Positions 21,301 through 34,470 are shown, counted from the first letter of the stretch. The stretch is DNA of 64,000 nt from Torymus aiolomorphi (GCA_036365515.1 CM070876.1:103282810-103346809); one strand, 5' to 3'. Notes: a model not told the origin generated them from the sequence alone. A program made the numbers and translations.

Positions 21301-22569
21301 ACGAAAATCTATTTCAGGACTCTCAACGGTATGGTGTCATGCGGTAGATCCATGATAAAATGGTTACCTCTCTTCCGGCGAAAACTCCGCCCTCACGGTA
21401 TCACATATCCTCGCGCAGACTACCTAACTGGGCGTTCTATTTCTGTTTCCACTCATTTCTTTCACAAATACCTGATAAGCGACCAACATTCTTTTGCATT
21501 TTTATTCTTTGATTATTTATCTATTCGAATTGAGGTTTTTAAACCTTACTTGTTCTTCTTTCGTAAGCGATTGTTACACTTAAAACTTACATAACCGCAA
21601 TCTTCTATAATAGGCTACGTTAAAAACTCGATGTTTAGAATTATTTTATTCATAAGATGCACGATGAAAAATATTTAACAAATACTTGTAAGCTTTGTTT
21701 AAATTTAGGAATAACATATAAATATTCTAAATTGTTTGCGGCATTTTTTATAAAGATATAACAGCCCTAAATAGTTTTAACAAATTAAAAATACAAATAG
21801 AAAAGAAGTTCGTAGCAAGAAAGAAAACTGTATATGGTATCACAATATATATATACATATTCAGTTCATGTTAAAGTGGTAATTTAACAGTTAAATAACA
21901 ATAAAGGAAACAATTCAATGCATGTAACTATTTTTCTAATTGCATATATTAAGAGAAAAATGAGCTAACTTGAGAAAAAGACAACTTTACTACCCTCTCC
22001 ATGAATATCCCGATATAAAACGCAGACGACCTATAGATGCGGCCTAAAATAAGCATTTCATGGTAATTTTTGCTAAATAAATTACACATAGAACTTATGT
22101 CGGGAATATGACGCATATTGCTTCAATCTCTGACCCTTCGATTCTAGCGGGATCGCAGATCGCCAAAGGACTGCACTCCCATTTAATTAAACGCAACATG
22201 GTATGGGTGACTGCCTGATAAAATGAAAGCTCATAAATATTATGTTCCTACAACTGTTAACTACTATACACTAGATATTTTTAGCAAAACTGACCTCAAA
22301 AATAATTTCGACATTAACAAGTAACAACTTAGTTATTATTTGTGACACGTATACAATTTTTTTTTCGCAAGCGTCCTAGATAATTACTCGAAGTGTATGA
22401 AATTAAACGTCGAATTTATCCGAAGAAATACACTGATTTTCTTAATTTATTCAACTTATTTTAAACTTTATAGCGAATGCATTTATTATTTTTATTATCT
22501 CTTCAACTAATCTCCAAACAATTATAATAATCCCGAACAAATCTCGTATAGAATTAGGTCTAAAATAAG
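18391..22569. other. Unassigned AT-rich DNA, no gene recognised
   Basis: Over 4 kb without a credible gene or terminal-repeat element. Small features: GGGCCTG/AGGC words near 19065 and 20125; GTAACCTCCATTTTGAGGTTATG self-complementary words near 20735; a GGCGCGGCTACA/GCGCGGCTACA pair near 21255. Open frames are all under 90 codons and lack family resemblance. Confidence 0.4.
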
Positions 22570-25440
22570 AACCGACTCACGCCTGTCTCCGACACCTTGT
22601 TTCTGCGGGAGCGGACTGCGGAGATCGAGGAAAGCGAGCGCGGTCTCGGCTCCCATTGAATCGAGCGCGTACCCGATTGCATATGGGCGAGTTTCCCAAA
22701 AAACTGCAATACGTTAAAATGACCCTCTCTTTATAGTCGCGGGCGCGGCACAATTGAGAAAAGTTAAGCCCAATAGAGGAAATATGTTATTTTTTCATTT
22801 TTTCTGCTAACCTAACCTCAAATATCATTACCCATCACATATAAACAGCTTCGGTTTGCGAAAGCGTTGAAAGATTTATGTTATATTAGTTCAAACGATC
22901 CCAACTGTACAATAATAAGCCTACAAGTTTCTCATTCACCATACTACCCATTACTAAACTTTCATTTCCAAAATTATTTAAATTATTTATACCTTAAAAA
23001 CTAATAGATTGATTATGCTGTACTAGCATTACTTCATTAATAACTCCAATATAATTTTACAAATGAATTCTGTTGTATTGAATTTTGTCAAAATTAAGAA
23101 GCGCGTAGCGCCCGTCTTCGACACCTTGTTCAACGGGAGCGGAGATCGCGGCGAGCTTGCGCCGTCTCCGCTCCCATTGAATCTACCACCCACGTGCGAT
23201 GGCATAGGCCAGTTTCACATAAAACCGAAGTAAGTTCAGATCATCATCATTTTAGTGCCGCGCGCGCGACACAATTGAGAAACGTTAAGCCCAATATAGA
23301 AAAGATATTATGTTTTCTCATAACCAAATCTCAATTTTCGTATTAGCTGTCATGAGCAATTACGGTTTGAGAAAACGTTGAAACATTTTTGATACATTAG
23401 TTAACACGACGCCAACTGTATGAAATCGAGCGTCCATGTTTCGCCTTATCCATACTACTCATTTCAATTATTTAAACATTGAAACTAAATAATTTAATCT
23501 TTTTACTAACGCTACTCGAAAACTCCAATGTAATTTTTGATCACGTCAGAAATAAGATGCGCCTCGCGCCCGTCTGTCACCTTCATTCTGTGGGAGCGGA
23601 GATCGCGGCGAGCTCGCGCCGTCTCCGCTCCCGTTGAATCGAGTGCATTGGCGCGGTGGTATATGCGAGTTTCCCATAAAACGGCAGTACGTTCAGATCA
23701 TCATCCTTTTAGTGCCGTGCGCGCCATCCAATTGAGAAACGTTAAGCTCAATAAAGAAAAAATGTTATTTTTTCTCCTAGCCTCACCTCAAATTTCGTAT
23801 TAGCTGTCATAAGCAGGTACGGTTTGCGAAAGCGTTCAACGATTTTTGTTACATTAGTTAAAACGAACCTAACTGTATGAAATCAAGCCTTCATGTTTCG
23901 CATTATCCATAGTACTCATTGTTTAACTTTTATTCCTAAAATTATTTAAATTATTTAAACTTTGAAAGTAAATAATTTAATTTTTTACTAACGCTACTTG
24001 ATAACGCCAATGTAATTGTTGCAAATAAATTTTGGGGAGCTGAATTACGTCAGAAATATGAAGTGCCTCGCGCCCGTCTACGTCACCTTGTTCTGTGGGA
24101 GCGGAGATCGCGGCGAGGTCGCGCCGTCTCCGCTCCCATTGAATCGAGCGCACAGGTGCGATGGCATAGCCGAGTTTCCCATAAAACGGCAGTACGTTCA
24201 TATCATCATCCTTTTAGTGCCGTGCGCGCCACACAATTGAGAAACGTTAAGCTCAATAAAGAAAAAATGTTATTTTTTCTCCTAGCCTCACCTCAAATTT
24301 CGTATTAGCTGTCATAAGCAGGTACGGTTTGCGAAAGCGTTCAACGATTTTTGTTACATTAGTTAAAACGAACCTAACTGTATGAAATCAAGCCTTCATG
24401 TTTCGCGTTATCCATAGTACTCATTGTTTAACTTTTATTCCTAAAATTATTTAAATTATTTAAACTTTGAAAGTAAATAATTTAATTTTTTACTAACGCT
24501 ACTTGATAACGCCAATGTAATTCTTGCAAATAAATTTTGGGGAGCTGAATTACGTCAGAAATATGAAGTGCCTCGCGCCCGTCTACGTCACCTTGTTCTG
24601 TGGGAGCGGAGATCGCGGCGAGGTCGCGCCGTCTCCGCTCCCATTGAATCGAGCGCACAGGTGCGATGGCATAGCCGAGTTTCCCATAAAACGGCAGTAC
24701 GTTCATATCATCATCCTTTTAGTGCCGTGCGCGCCACACAATTGAGAAACGTTAAGCTCAATAAAGAAAAAATGTTATTTTTTCTCCTAGCCTAACCTCA
24801 AATTTCGTATTAGCTGTCCTAAGCAGTTACGGTTTGCGAAAGCGTTGAATGCTTTTTGATACATTAGTTAAAACGAACCTAACTGTATGAAATCAAGCCT
24901 CCATGTTTCGCGTTATCCATAGTACTCATTGTTTAACTTTTATTTCTAAAATTATTTAAATTATTTAAACCTTGAATCTAAATAATTTCATCTTTTTACT
25001 AGAGCTGCTCGATAACTCCAATGTAATTTTTGCAAATAAATTTCGCGGCGCAGAATCACGTCAGAAATAAGAAGCGCCTCGCGCCCGTCCACGTCACCTT
25101 GTTCTGTGGGAGCGGAGATCGCGGCGAGCTCGCGCCGTCTCTGCTCCCATTGAATCGAGCGCAAAGGTGCGATGGCATAGGCGAGTATTCCATAAAACGG
25201 CAGTACATTTAGATCATCATCCTTTTAGTTCAGCGCACCCGACAAAATTGAGAAACGTTAAGCCTAATAATTAAATAATGTTATTTTCTTTCCTTAACCT
25301 AACCTCAAATTTCGTTTTAGCTGTGATAAGCAGGTACGGTTTGGGAAAGCTTTGAATATTTTTTATTACATTAGTTAGAACGACCATAACCGTATGAAAT
25401 CAAGCCTCCATGTTTCGGGTTATCCATAATACTCATTGTT
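22570..25440 (+). repeat. ~505-bp satellite, six copies
   Basis: Six head-to-tail units anchored on GGGAGCGG at about 22607, 23135, 23592, 24097, 24602 and 25108; the last four are spaced 505-506 bp. Units 4 and 5 are nearly identical, units 1 and 2 much more diverged, consistent with local homogenisation. Each has a GC-rich block that folds into a hairpin followed by ~400 bp of AT-rich DNA. Short frames repeated per unit are not conserved as proteins. Confidence 0.92.
24097..24137. repeat. GC-rich hairpin within 505-bp satellite
   Basis: GGGAGCGGAGA at the start pairs perfectly with TCTCCGCTCCC at the end (11 bp); the interior (CGGCGAG/CGCGCCG) can extend the stem with a bulge. The same block occurs at 23135, 23592, 24602 and 25108. 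In the 25108 copy one substitution leaves a G-T wobble, so pairing is kept. Confidence 0.8.
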
Positions 25441-26039
25441 TAATTTTTAATCTTAAATTATTTAAATTATTTGCTATCAATTTGCTATTAAATTTTAATG
25501 TTTATATTTAAATAATTTTGTACAAATCTTGAATCCAGTAGTAAGTGTGTTTGTCAGGTCTAACAGCCATATTTAGAATATGTGTTGCATTTAATATTTA
25601 CTTTAAAGATGCATGGTTGTTTATTGTACAAGCTATACAAAAAGGTGAATAAAAACTTTTTATCTATGAAGCTGATTAACGTACAAAAAGAAAAGAAGCA
25701 ATAAAAACATACTAAGAATATCTTTTTTCTATATTATAATAATGAACTTCCTTTCACGATAACTTCTGGCAAAAAATTAAATTTTAAAAATTTTAAATAA
25801 TTCTCTTTTTTAGTGGGATATACCGGTAGTTTTGTCAGTGGTTTTTTGGTGCACCTGATTTTCTTTTTAGAATATAATTTTTTTATATAATGTGATAGTA
25901 TTAATGATTGTGTAACCATATTATGAATACCCAAATTTGAAAGGAAATTAAAGAATACAATTCTGAGTTACTCTAATGTATATTTACAGATTAAAAGGCA
26001 AATTAGTAAAATTGTTCTGGTACTGGGCATTGTTCGGGT
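25441..26039. other. AT-rich spacer, nothing recognised
   Basis: No gene, RNA or terminal repeat found between the 505-bp satellite and the GC-richer block at 26040. Confidence 0.4.
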
Positions 26040-26520
26040 ATCGGAACAGTTCCCTGCTGTACCTACAGAGTATCCGAACTCACTGCGAGCGGTGAGCGCA
26101 TCCTTCGGCTCACGCGCGCCGCATGGCCCGCATCGACCAACGTTCTAGTGCGCACGCGCTTCCAGACGGTCAACGGGAAACGATTTCTTCGGTGTTGAAG
26201 TTGCTGCTCTGCTGTTGAAAAAGACCTTCTGCGGCTGTTCACGAGATTGGCTTCGGCGGCGATGTTGGACTTCTCTCCTGCGCTGTTAGCATACGACGGC
26301 TGCCACTCTTCGAGGTTATGTCGTTCTCTGTGTTTACAGGTGAGATCAGTGCGACTATACTTTCTCTGTCTCTGCTGTTTTCTTATATTCTATTCTTCCT
26401 AGATGTGCTACTAGAGAGAGCTGTCCTGTGGAAATTGTGCATCTTTATTCTTCAGGTCGCTGCTACTCCTTCCTCCAGATCTCAGCTGCTGCGCTGCTGA
26501 TGATTTTCGAGCCCTTAAAA
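26040..26520 (+). other. GC-richer block with possible splice donor
   Basis: Composition changes sharply (GCGAGCGGTGAGCGCATCC, CGCGCGCCGC). It could be a 5' untranslated exon or LTR-like fragment: TTTACAG/GTGAGATC near 26337 resembles a 5' splice site. It has only short open frames (for example 26318-26500, 60 codons) with no family match. I cannot assign it. Confidence 0.3.
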
Positions 26521-26544
26521 ATCCAGGAAGAGCCTCTACTTTAG

Positions 26545-27640
26545 TAAGTACAATACTGTCTGATTGAGGAGATTAGAAATTGCATACACAATCCCTCTGT
26601 ATGTATTGCATTGTGTCTGGACATTCTGGTAAACTGTGAGCGAGGGTGAGGAGGTCTTAGTTGGAAATGCACATGCGCTTTTTCGACTTTTCATTCCAAA
26701 TATCCTTTCCATTCCCAACAAATATCTTGAACTTTAAACGCACTATATTATACATGCTGAGAGATAATATACCGAGTTTCAGATCTAAATAATCAGCCAG
26801 TGTGGAGATACAGCATTTTCTGTGTTTTTCAAGAAACTTTCAAGAAAAAAAATTATTTCCTCCATACTGTCTGATTGAGGAGATCTGAAATTGCATACAC
26901 AATCCCTCTGTATGTATTGCATTGTGTCTGGACATTCTGGTAAACTTTGAGAGAGGGTGAGGAGGTCTTAGTTGGAAATGCACATGCGCTTTTTCGACAT
27001 TTCATTCCAAATATCCCTTTCCATTCCCAACAAATATCTTGAACTTTAAACGCACTATGTTATACATGCTGAAAGATAATATATCAAGTTTCAGATCTAA
27101 ATAATCAGCCAGTGTGGAGATACATCATTTTCTGAGTTTTTCAAGAAATTTTCAAGAAAAAAAGTTGTTTCCTCCACACTGTCTGATTGAGGAGATCTGA
27201 AATTGCATACACAAACCCTCTGTATGTATTGCATTGTGTCTGGACATTCTGGTAAACTTTGAGTGAGGATGAGGAGGCCTTAGTTGGAAATGCACATGCG
27301 CTTTTTGGACTTTTCATTCCAAAGATCCCTTTCCATTCTCAACAAATATCTTAAACTTTACACACACTATGTTATACATGCTGAGGGATTATATATTAAG
27401 TTTCAGATCTAAATAATCAGCCACTGTGGAGATACAGCATTTTCTGGGTTTTTCAAGAAATTTTCAAGAAAAGAAGTTATTTCCTCCATTGTGTCTGATT
27501 GAGTAGTTCTGAAATTAGATACACAATCTCTCTGTATGTATTGCAGTGTGTCTGGGCATTCTGGTAAACTTTAAGAGAGGGTGAGGTGGTCTTAGTTGGA
27601 AATGCACATGCGCTTTTTCCCCCTCCATCCCTCTGAATGT
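26545..27640 (+). repeat. ~310-bp tandem repeat, about 3.5 copies
   Basis: CTGTCTGATTGAGGAGAT recurs near 26558, 26867, 27179 and 27490. Each unit contains TGTATGTATTGCATTGTGTCTG and AATGCACATGCGCTTTTT. Units differ by scattered substitutions; the last is truncated and joins the next repeat. No coding signal. Confidence 0.9.
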
Positions 27641-27823
27641 ATTGCATTGTGTGTTGACATTCTAATAGTATAGCCAAACCAAGCCTCCAACTTCTTTTTA
27701 ATAGTATAGCCAAATCTAGTCGCCAACTTTTCATCGGTCTACTCATTTGTTCCTGGCAGTGTGATACTGCTCTCCCAGTCCCCATTGCTTAATACATTAT
27801 TAATATATTTTGCTTTGCCGTAG

Positions 27824-27988
27824 GCGAAGAGCTGCTACAGAAGACAACACGTCTTCATATAATTGTACGCTCCTCCAGGGCAGCCAACGCTACTACCACT
27901 TCTCAAGGACATTATGTAGGAAAAGATATTGTGGAAGTGACGGCGGAGGTTTGATTGAATGTAGTCTGCGCTTCTGCGACAGACCCAA
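27824..27988 (+). other. Exon-like unit 1 (165 bp)
   Basis: Bounded by TTTGCCGTAG (acceptor-like) and GTAAGTA (donor-like). One frame is open throughout and begins RRAATEDNTSSY. Its frame is not kept in unit 2, where a length difference shifts it, so coding is doubtful; a noncoding RNA exon is an alternative. Confidence 0.4.
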
Positions 27989-28145
27989 GTAAGTACTTCA
28001 CTGCGGATTTGGCCTTTATCCTGTAGAACAGGTGAACTTAGCCTCCAATTTTCCATCTGTCTACTCCTCTGATCCTAGCAGTTCGATACTGCTCTCCTCG
28101 TCCTCACTGCTTAATACATTATTAATATATTTTGCTTTGCCGTAG

Positions 28146-28312
28146 GCGAAGAGCTCCTGCAGAAGACAACCCGTCTTCACATATCATTCTATTCTCCTCG
28201 AGGGCAGCCAACGCAACTACCACTTCTCGAGGACATTATATAGGCGAAGATATTGTGGAAGTGACGGCGGAGGTCTAATAGAATGTAGTCCGCGCTCCCG
28301 CGGCAGACTCGA
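28146..28312 (+). other. Exon-like unit 2 (167 bp)
   Basis: Same borders as unit 1 (CCGTAG and GTAAGTA). It begins RRAPAEDNPSS in the corresponding frame but reaches a stop before the donor. Confidence 0.4.
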
Positions 28313-28469
28313 GTAAGTACTTCACTTCGGATTTGGCCTTTATCCTGTAGTATAGGTGAACCTAGCCTCCAATTTTTCATCTATCTACTCCTCTGTTCCT
28401 GGCAGTTCGATACTGCTCTCCTCGTCCTCACTGTTTAATACATTATTAATATATTTTGTTTTGCCGTAG

Positions 28470-28635
28470 GCGAAGAGCTCCTGTAGAAGACAACACGTCT
28501 TCATATACAATTATAGTCTCCTCGATAGCCACTATCGAATCTGCCACATCCCGAGGATCACCAGGGCGAACCGGACGAAGAAGTGAAAGCGAAGGTGTAT
28601 TTGAAAGTAGTCCGCGTTGCCGCGACATACTGGAG
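28470..28635 (+). other. Exon-like unit 3, donor lost
   Basis: The acceptor-like CCGTAG is kept; the donor position reads GTATCG. The frame beginning RRAPVEDNTSSY stays open to TAG at 28648-28650. The middle is diverged from units 1 and 2. Confidence 0.35.
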
Positions 28636-28660
28636 TATCGCGGTATTTAGGGCATACCTG

Positions 28661-29149
28661 ACTTGTAGGTACAACAAAATCAAACTTATACCTCCCCAAA
28701 AAATAAAAATCCGGCGGGTGTAGCAGTGTTTCACACTATGAAACAACATCTCATTTATGCAGGTCTCAATCTTAAGGAGTGCCATTCTAATCACGCGGGG
28801 CGATGCCCTAAACATCATAATTAACTGAGTCTAGAAGAAATTGACTAACCTGCATCTCTATTTTCTTAACAAAAATTCGTAGTCTTTATAGCATTTTTAA
28901 CTCGATGGTTAGAATATTTTTATACCATAATGTTCGAAACCACGAAGCCTACCACTTACAATAAGGATAATTTTTATTATTTTTCAATTCACCTAGCTGC
29001 ATCAGACTCTGATTTGTAGTATTATCCATAGGAGTATTGACAGATTTAGTATAGAGCATATTTCATTGCTTGAGAACTTTAAAAGTAAACTTAAAAAGCT
29101 TTGTTTTCTATATGTTTTTTGTATTTAATCTTGAAATCGTCTATCATCA
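28661..29149. other. Unassigned DNA
   Basis: Contains ACCTCCCCAAAAAATAAAAA near 28691 and a GC-rich patch (TCACGCGGGGCGATGCCC near 28791) that might be the edge of a retroelement fragment, but no frame or end supports it. Confidence 0.3.
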
Positions 29150-31950
29150 GAAACATTCTACACAAAAAGCCTTCTCTTTATAAAAAATGTCTCGCACATG
29201 GGTTTCGGAGAAATCGGTAAGAATATTGTTAAAGCGTCTAGAAATGGTTAATTGTGATAAAATTCATTGATTACGTCCATCTTGATTTGGAAATGGGTGG
29301 TTAGCCAAAGTCCCGCTATCAAAACCCCTTCAGAGAGTCTTTACAAAAAATGTCGCGCGCCAGGATTTCCGCCGAATATTAAGAAATTAAAGGGTTTCAA
29401 CTATTATAAATTGGTAATTATAATTTACTAACATGCGAATTCGTTTACTAGGTTATATTTAATCATTAAATCGTCTATAAGCAGAAAATTTTCACTCTCG
29501 CTCATATCAAATAAATGTTTACTTGTCAAGAATTTAAAATTCTTGACACGATCTTTACAAAAAATGTCGTGCACACGGGTTTCGGAGAACTCCGGCAGAA
29601 GAAAAGTTAAAGCGCCTAGAAATTGTTAATTATGATGCAATTTATTGATTACGTGAATCTAGATTTGGAAATGCGTGGTTGGCCGAAAGTCCTGTTATCC
29701 CTTCACAGGCTCATTACAAAAAATGTCGCGTGCTCGTATTTTCGCCAAATATTGCGAAATTACATGGTTTCAACTATTATCAATTCATAATTATTAGTTA
29801 GCTAAATGCAAATTAGGTTATTAGTTTATATTTAATGTTAAATCGTCCATCGGCAGGAACTTCTAGACCAAAAGCCTTCACATGCTCTTTACAAAAAATT
29901 TCGCGAACACGGATTTCGGAGAAATCTGGCAAAAGAATATTGTTAAAATGTCTAGAAATTGTTAATTATGATACAATTCATTAATTAAGTCCATCTTGAT
30001 TTGGGAATGAGTTGTTAGTCAAAAGCCCCGCTATCCAAAAACCCTTCACATGCTCTTTACAAAAAATCTCGCGCAAGCGGAATTCGGGGAAATCCGGCAG
30101 AAGAATATTGTTAAAACGTCTAGAAATTGTTAATTATGATGCAATCGTTGATTAAGTCCATCTTGATGTGGGAATGGGTTGTTTGTCAAAAGTCCCGCTA
30201 TTAGAAACCCTTCACAGACTCTTTACAAAATATGTCGCGCGCTCGTATTTCAACCAAGTATAGCGAAATTACATGGTTTCAACTAATATCAATTGGTAAT
30301 TATAATTTAGTTACATGCGAATTCGCTTACTAGGTTATATTCAATCTTTAAATCGTCTATCAGCAGACACTTTCTACACAAAAAGCCTTCACATGCTTTT
30401 TACAAAAAATGTCACGCACATGGGTTCGGGGAAATCGGACAGAAGAATATTGTTAAAACGTCTAGAAATGGTTAATTATGATGTAATTCTTTGATTACGT
30501 CATCTTTATTTGGGAATGGGTTGTGGGCCAAAAGTCTCGCTATCAAAAAGCCTTCATATGGTCTTTACAAAATATGTCGCGCACGTGGATTTCGTTGAAA
30601 TCCGGCAAAAGAATATTGTTAAAGCGTCTACAAATTGTTAATTATGATAAAATTTATTGATTACGTCCATCTTGATTTGGGAATTGGTTGTTAGTCAAAA
30701 GCCTCGCTATCCAAAACCCTTCACAGGCTGTTTACAAAAAATTTCGCGCAAGCAGAATTCGGGGAAATCCGGCAGAAGAATATTGTTAAAAGATCTAGAA
30801 ATTGTTGATTATGATGCAATTCGTTGATTAAGTCCATCTTGACTTGGGAATGGGTTGTTAGTCAAAAGTCCCGCTATCCAAAACCCTTCACAGGCTCTCT
30901 GCAAAAAATGTTGCGCACACGGATTTCGTTGAAATCCGGCAAAAGAAAAGTTAAAGCGCCTAGAAATTGTTAATTATGATGCAATTTATTGATTACGTGA
31001 ATCTTGATTTGGAAATGCGTGGTTGGCCGAAAGTCCTGTTATCCCTTCACAGGCTCATTACAAAAAATGTCGCGTGCTCGTATTTTCGCCAAATATTGCG
31101 AAATTACATGGTTTCAACTATTATAAATTCATAATTATTAGTTAGCTAAATACAAATTAGGTTATTAGTTTATATTTAATGTTAAATCGTCCATCGGCAG
31201 GAACTTCTAGACCAAAAGCCTTTACATGCTCTTTACAAAAAATTTCGCGAACACGGAGTTCGGAGAAATCTGGCAAAAGAATATTGTTAAAATGTCTAGA
31301 AATTGTTAATTATGATACAATTCATTAATTAAGTCCATCTTGATTTGGGAATGAGTTGTTAGTCAAAAGCCCCGCTGTCTAAAACCCTTCACAGGCTCTT
31401 TACAAATATGTCGCCCGACCGTATTTCCGCCAAATATTGCGAAATTATATTGTTTGAACTATTATAAATTAGTAATTACAATTTAGTTACATGCGAATTC
31501 TCTCACTAGGTTATATTTAATCTTTAAATCGTCTATCAGCAGAAACTTTCTGCACAAAAAAAGCCTTCACATGCTAATTACAAAAAATGTCGCCCGAAGA
31601 ATATTGTCAAAACGTCTAGAAATTGTTAATTATGATGCACTTCATTGATTACGTCCATCTTGACTTGGGAATGGGTTGTTAGTCAAAAGTCCCGCTATCA
31701 AAAACCCTTCACAGGCTCTTTATCATAAATGTCGCCCGACCGTATTTCCGCCGAATATTAATAAATTTAATGTTTTCAACAATCATAAATTGGTAATTAT
31801 TAGTTAGTTAAATGCAAATTTGGTTATTAGTTTGTATTTAATATTTAAATCGTCCATCGGCAGAAATTTTATATACCAAAAGCCTTCACATGCTCTTTAC
31901 AAAATATGTCGCGAACACGGACTTCGGAGAAATTCATGAATTTTTTCACT
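29150..31950 (+). repeat. Composite satellite with two alternating modules
   Basis: Two module types share the junction CTTTACAAAAAATGTCGCGC. One (~170 bp) carries TCTAGAAATTGTTAATTATG and GTCCATCTTGATTTGGGAAT. The other (~160 bp) carries AAATTACATGGTTTCAACTA and TTATATTTAATCTTTAAATCG. They follow each other in irregular order. Two stretches (about 29590-29990 and 30950-31350) are almost the same series, implying a larger duplication of ~1.36 kb spacing. No coding capacity. Confidence 0.85.
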
Positions 31951-34470
31951 TCATTATATTTAGATTACTTTTAATATAGTTTCGCATTAAGTTTTTGAAG
32001 TACGGCTTTATGATCCGAGTGTTGCGTGGGCATTTTCTCATTTTAGTCATCGGCATTCGCAAGATGTCACATTCGCGCAACCTGATAGAGCATGTAAAAA
32101 AGTAGCTGAGAGGGAATGTTTTCAAGCTCGCACACTTGAGTACTTTATCACTACTATTATTGAAATATTAATGAAATCAACAAAGTAAGACTAAAATAAT
32201 GCATAATTTTTCATGTTATTCATGTACATATGTAATAAATTGTAGTAGTTATAGCTTTGCTTGATTTTATTTAATACTTCTGATTATTTATTTTCCATAT
32301 TACAATTTAAAATAGTTTTAATAACTTTGTGTGCTAAGGTAAAATAATGCATGATGTATATAGCTGTGGTGAATATTTAGGCTTATATGTGTATAGTTTT
32401 GGTATATGTAATTACGTAGTTAGAACTTGTGATGTCCTTAATATCATTTAGTACTTCAAAGTACTACGAAAACATTGAAAAAAAAATTTAAAAGAAAGAA
32501 AAAAACAAAAAGGAAAACGACAATTAATAAGGAAAAAATAATGAAATGAATAAAGAAGCGAAAAAGAAAAGAAAATTAAAAAGAGGAAAGAAAATGAAAA
32601 CGGAAAAAGAAACAAATAATAACATTATACTCGAGTGTTGATTATTGGAAATCACCTCAGAGCCAAATATAAACATCAATTTAACAAGAAAATAACATTG
32701 TAAATGCATCTAAATATTTCGATGCATATCATTATGTTATATGATTAACAAGTATAGTTCACGACTACAACTTGCAATCTTAGTATCTTTTGACAAATTT
32801 GCATGTATTTTTATAATGAATGATACTACTAATAATAATAAGTAGTTACATGTGATTATTTAGTTAGTGTCTGCCCTGTTGTTGCTTACTTAATTTAGTG
32901 CATATATTTATTGCAATATTTTAGATGTATGTAAAGTATATTACTCTATTACTCTATCTACAGGATACATATATTTTTATTATGCATCATGAGATTCACT
33001 TTCTGATCGAGTGTATAATGCCAAAAATAAATGTCTGACCTTGTAAATGTTAATTATTCTTCGAAAAATACAGTAGCAATTTACAAAATCTACTATTAAA
33101 TGTAGTTTCGTTATACTGCAGCATAAATGTCTATACATTTATGCTGCAGTATAATTACTATACTCTATGAGTATAGTAATTATACTGTACAGTAGTATGT
33201 ATATAATTAGGTAGTTAGTTCATGCATTGTAGTTTATTTAACTTAGTATTTTTGTATACAAAAAATGATAACATGCTAAATGCATTTTTCAAAATTGGTC
33301 TTTTATCATACGTAATATAATTACGTATTCTAAAACTAACAAGTTGAGTAAAAAAAAAACAACATATTTTAGAACAATACATATACAAATTCTGAAAAGA
33401 ATAGCATATGCTTGGAATCGAAAACTGCAACTTTATAGCTAGGCCTGTTGGATGCGTGATAAATGAGTGGTCAGTTTAGTACGTGCATTTTTTAATTTTA
33501 CTTTGTACTTTTACACACTACAAAAATTTGATAATATCCTAAATGTATTTCTTAAAATTATGCTTATATTGTTATAATATAATGTATAATATTGTTAAAC
33601 TTTTCAATGGAATCATAAATTGTATAAGGAAGGAAATAATATCGTAAATGGATAACAAATTTTAAAAATTCGACAAATAATATTACAGTCAGTTACATAC
33701 CGACAATCAGGTATTGTAATTATATTTATAATAACATTTAAGCTGTTCATATACTTATGATTTAGTATAACAATTATATGACGAAACAAGAAAATAATAA
33801 ATTAAAAAATTATAAAAACACAAGAAATAAACAAGTAACACTAGTAACGAAATTGTACTTGAATAATAAAACTGACATGGATATTTTATGTTTCATTCAT
33901 GATGCGTATACGCCATATTTTCGACAGTATACGATACATAATTTGAAGGCATGATCTATTATAAATAAATTTTCATGCTAAGTTAAGGATATGTAATTCT
34001 AATTTCAAAATTATTTTCATCAATTTCATTTATTTACATAACCTTAAAACTTATAAAAATGGTTAAATATGTGAAGCAGTTATCAATTCGAACCTCCAAG
34101 TAAATTTGCAAGCGTTCCAAATTATATGTGAACAATTAACGGGATTAGTCTTAACCTCCAAAAAACAGGAAAATTGAAAAGTATAATTTCGATTATTGGT
34201 TCATAATAAAAACTAAGTAATAATGAAACGATAAGAAATGTATAGCTAAAAAAGAGAAGTATTAAATTTATTTTTTAGTAAATAATGAATATAAAAAAAA
34301 TAGTGTTCATAGTGTAAGTATGTACGCCATCTGTGAGCATTTGTCTGAACCAGATGTTATGCTCGCAGACGAATCACATTAGTAGCGCCATCTACTATTT
34401 AATACGAAAACTTGGCTACCATCTTTTTACCGACTGAGCCCTATAGCGAATTTTGTTGAGTATCACATGG
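31951..34470. other. AT-rich DNA, faint old tandem repetition
   Basis: No gene recognised. Words such as ATAATGCATGATGTATATAG, TTAGTTAGTTCATGCATTG and GATAATATCCTAAATG recur with heavy divergence about every 200-300 bp, suggesting an old satellite. Two adjacent palindromes lie at 33111-33186. Confidence 0.35.
33111..33186. repeat. Two overlapping perfect palindromes
   Basis: First palindrome 33111-33154: 20-bp arm TTATACTGCAGCATAAATGT, 4-nt loop. Second palindrome 33148-33186: 18-bp arm AGTATAATTACTATACTC, short loop TAT/TATG. They share AGTATAA, so only one can extrude fully at a time. Confidence 0.9.

Larger units (their letters stand above)
27641..28660 (+). repeat. ~323-bp tandem repeat with exon-like segments
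   Basis: TTAATACATTATTAATATATTTTG recurs at about 27789, 28110 and 28435 (321 and 325 bp apart). Each repeat has an intron-like AT/pyrimidine part ending in TTTGCCGTAG, a GC-richer 165-167-bp segment, and GTAAGTA. The segments are annotated separately. Confidence 0.85.

Noticed and set aside
32180..32200. AAGACTAAAATAATGCAT as a core variant
   Set aside because: Only a partial match and no repeated word or TA borders around it.
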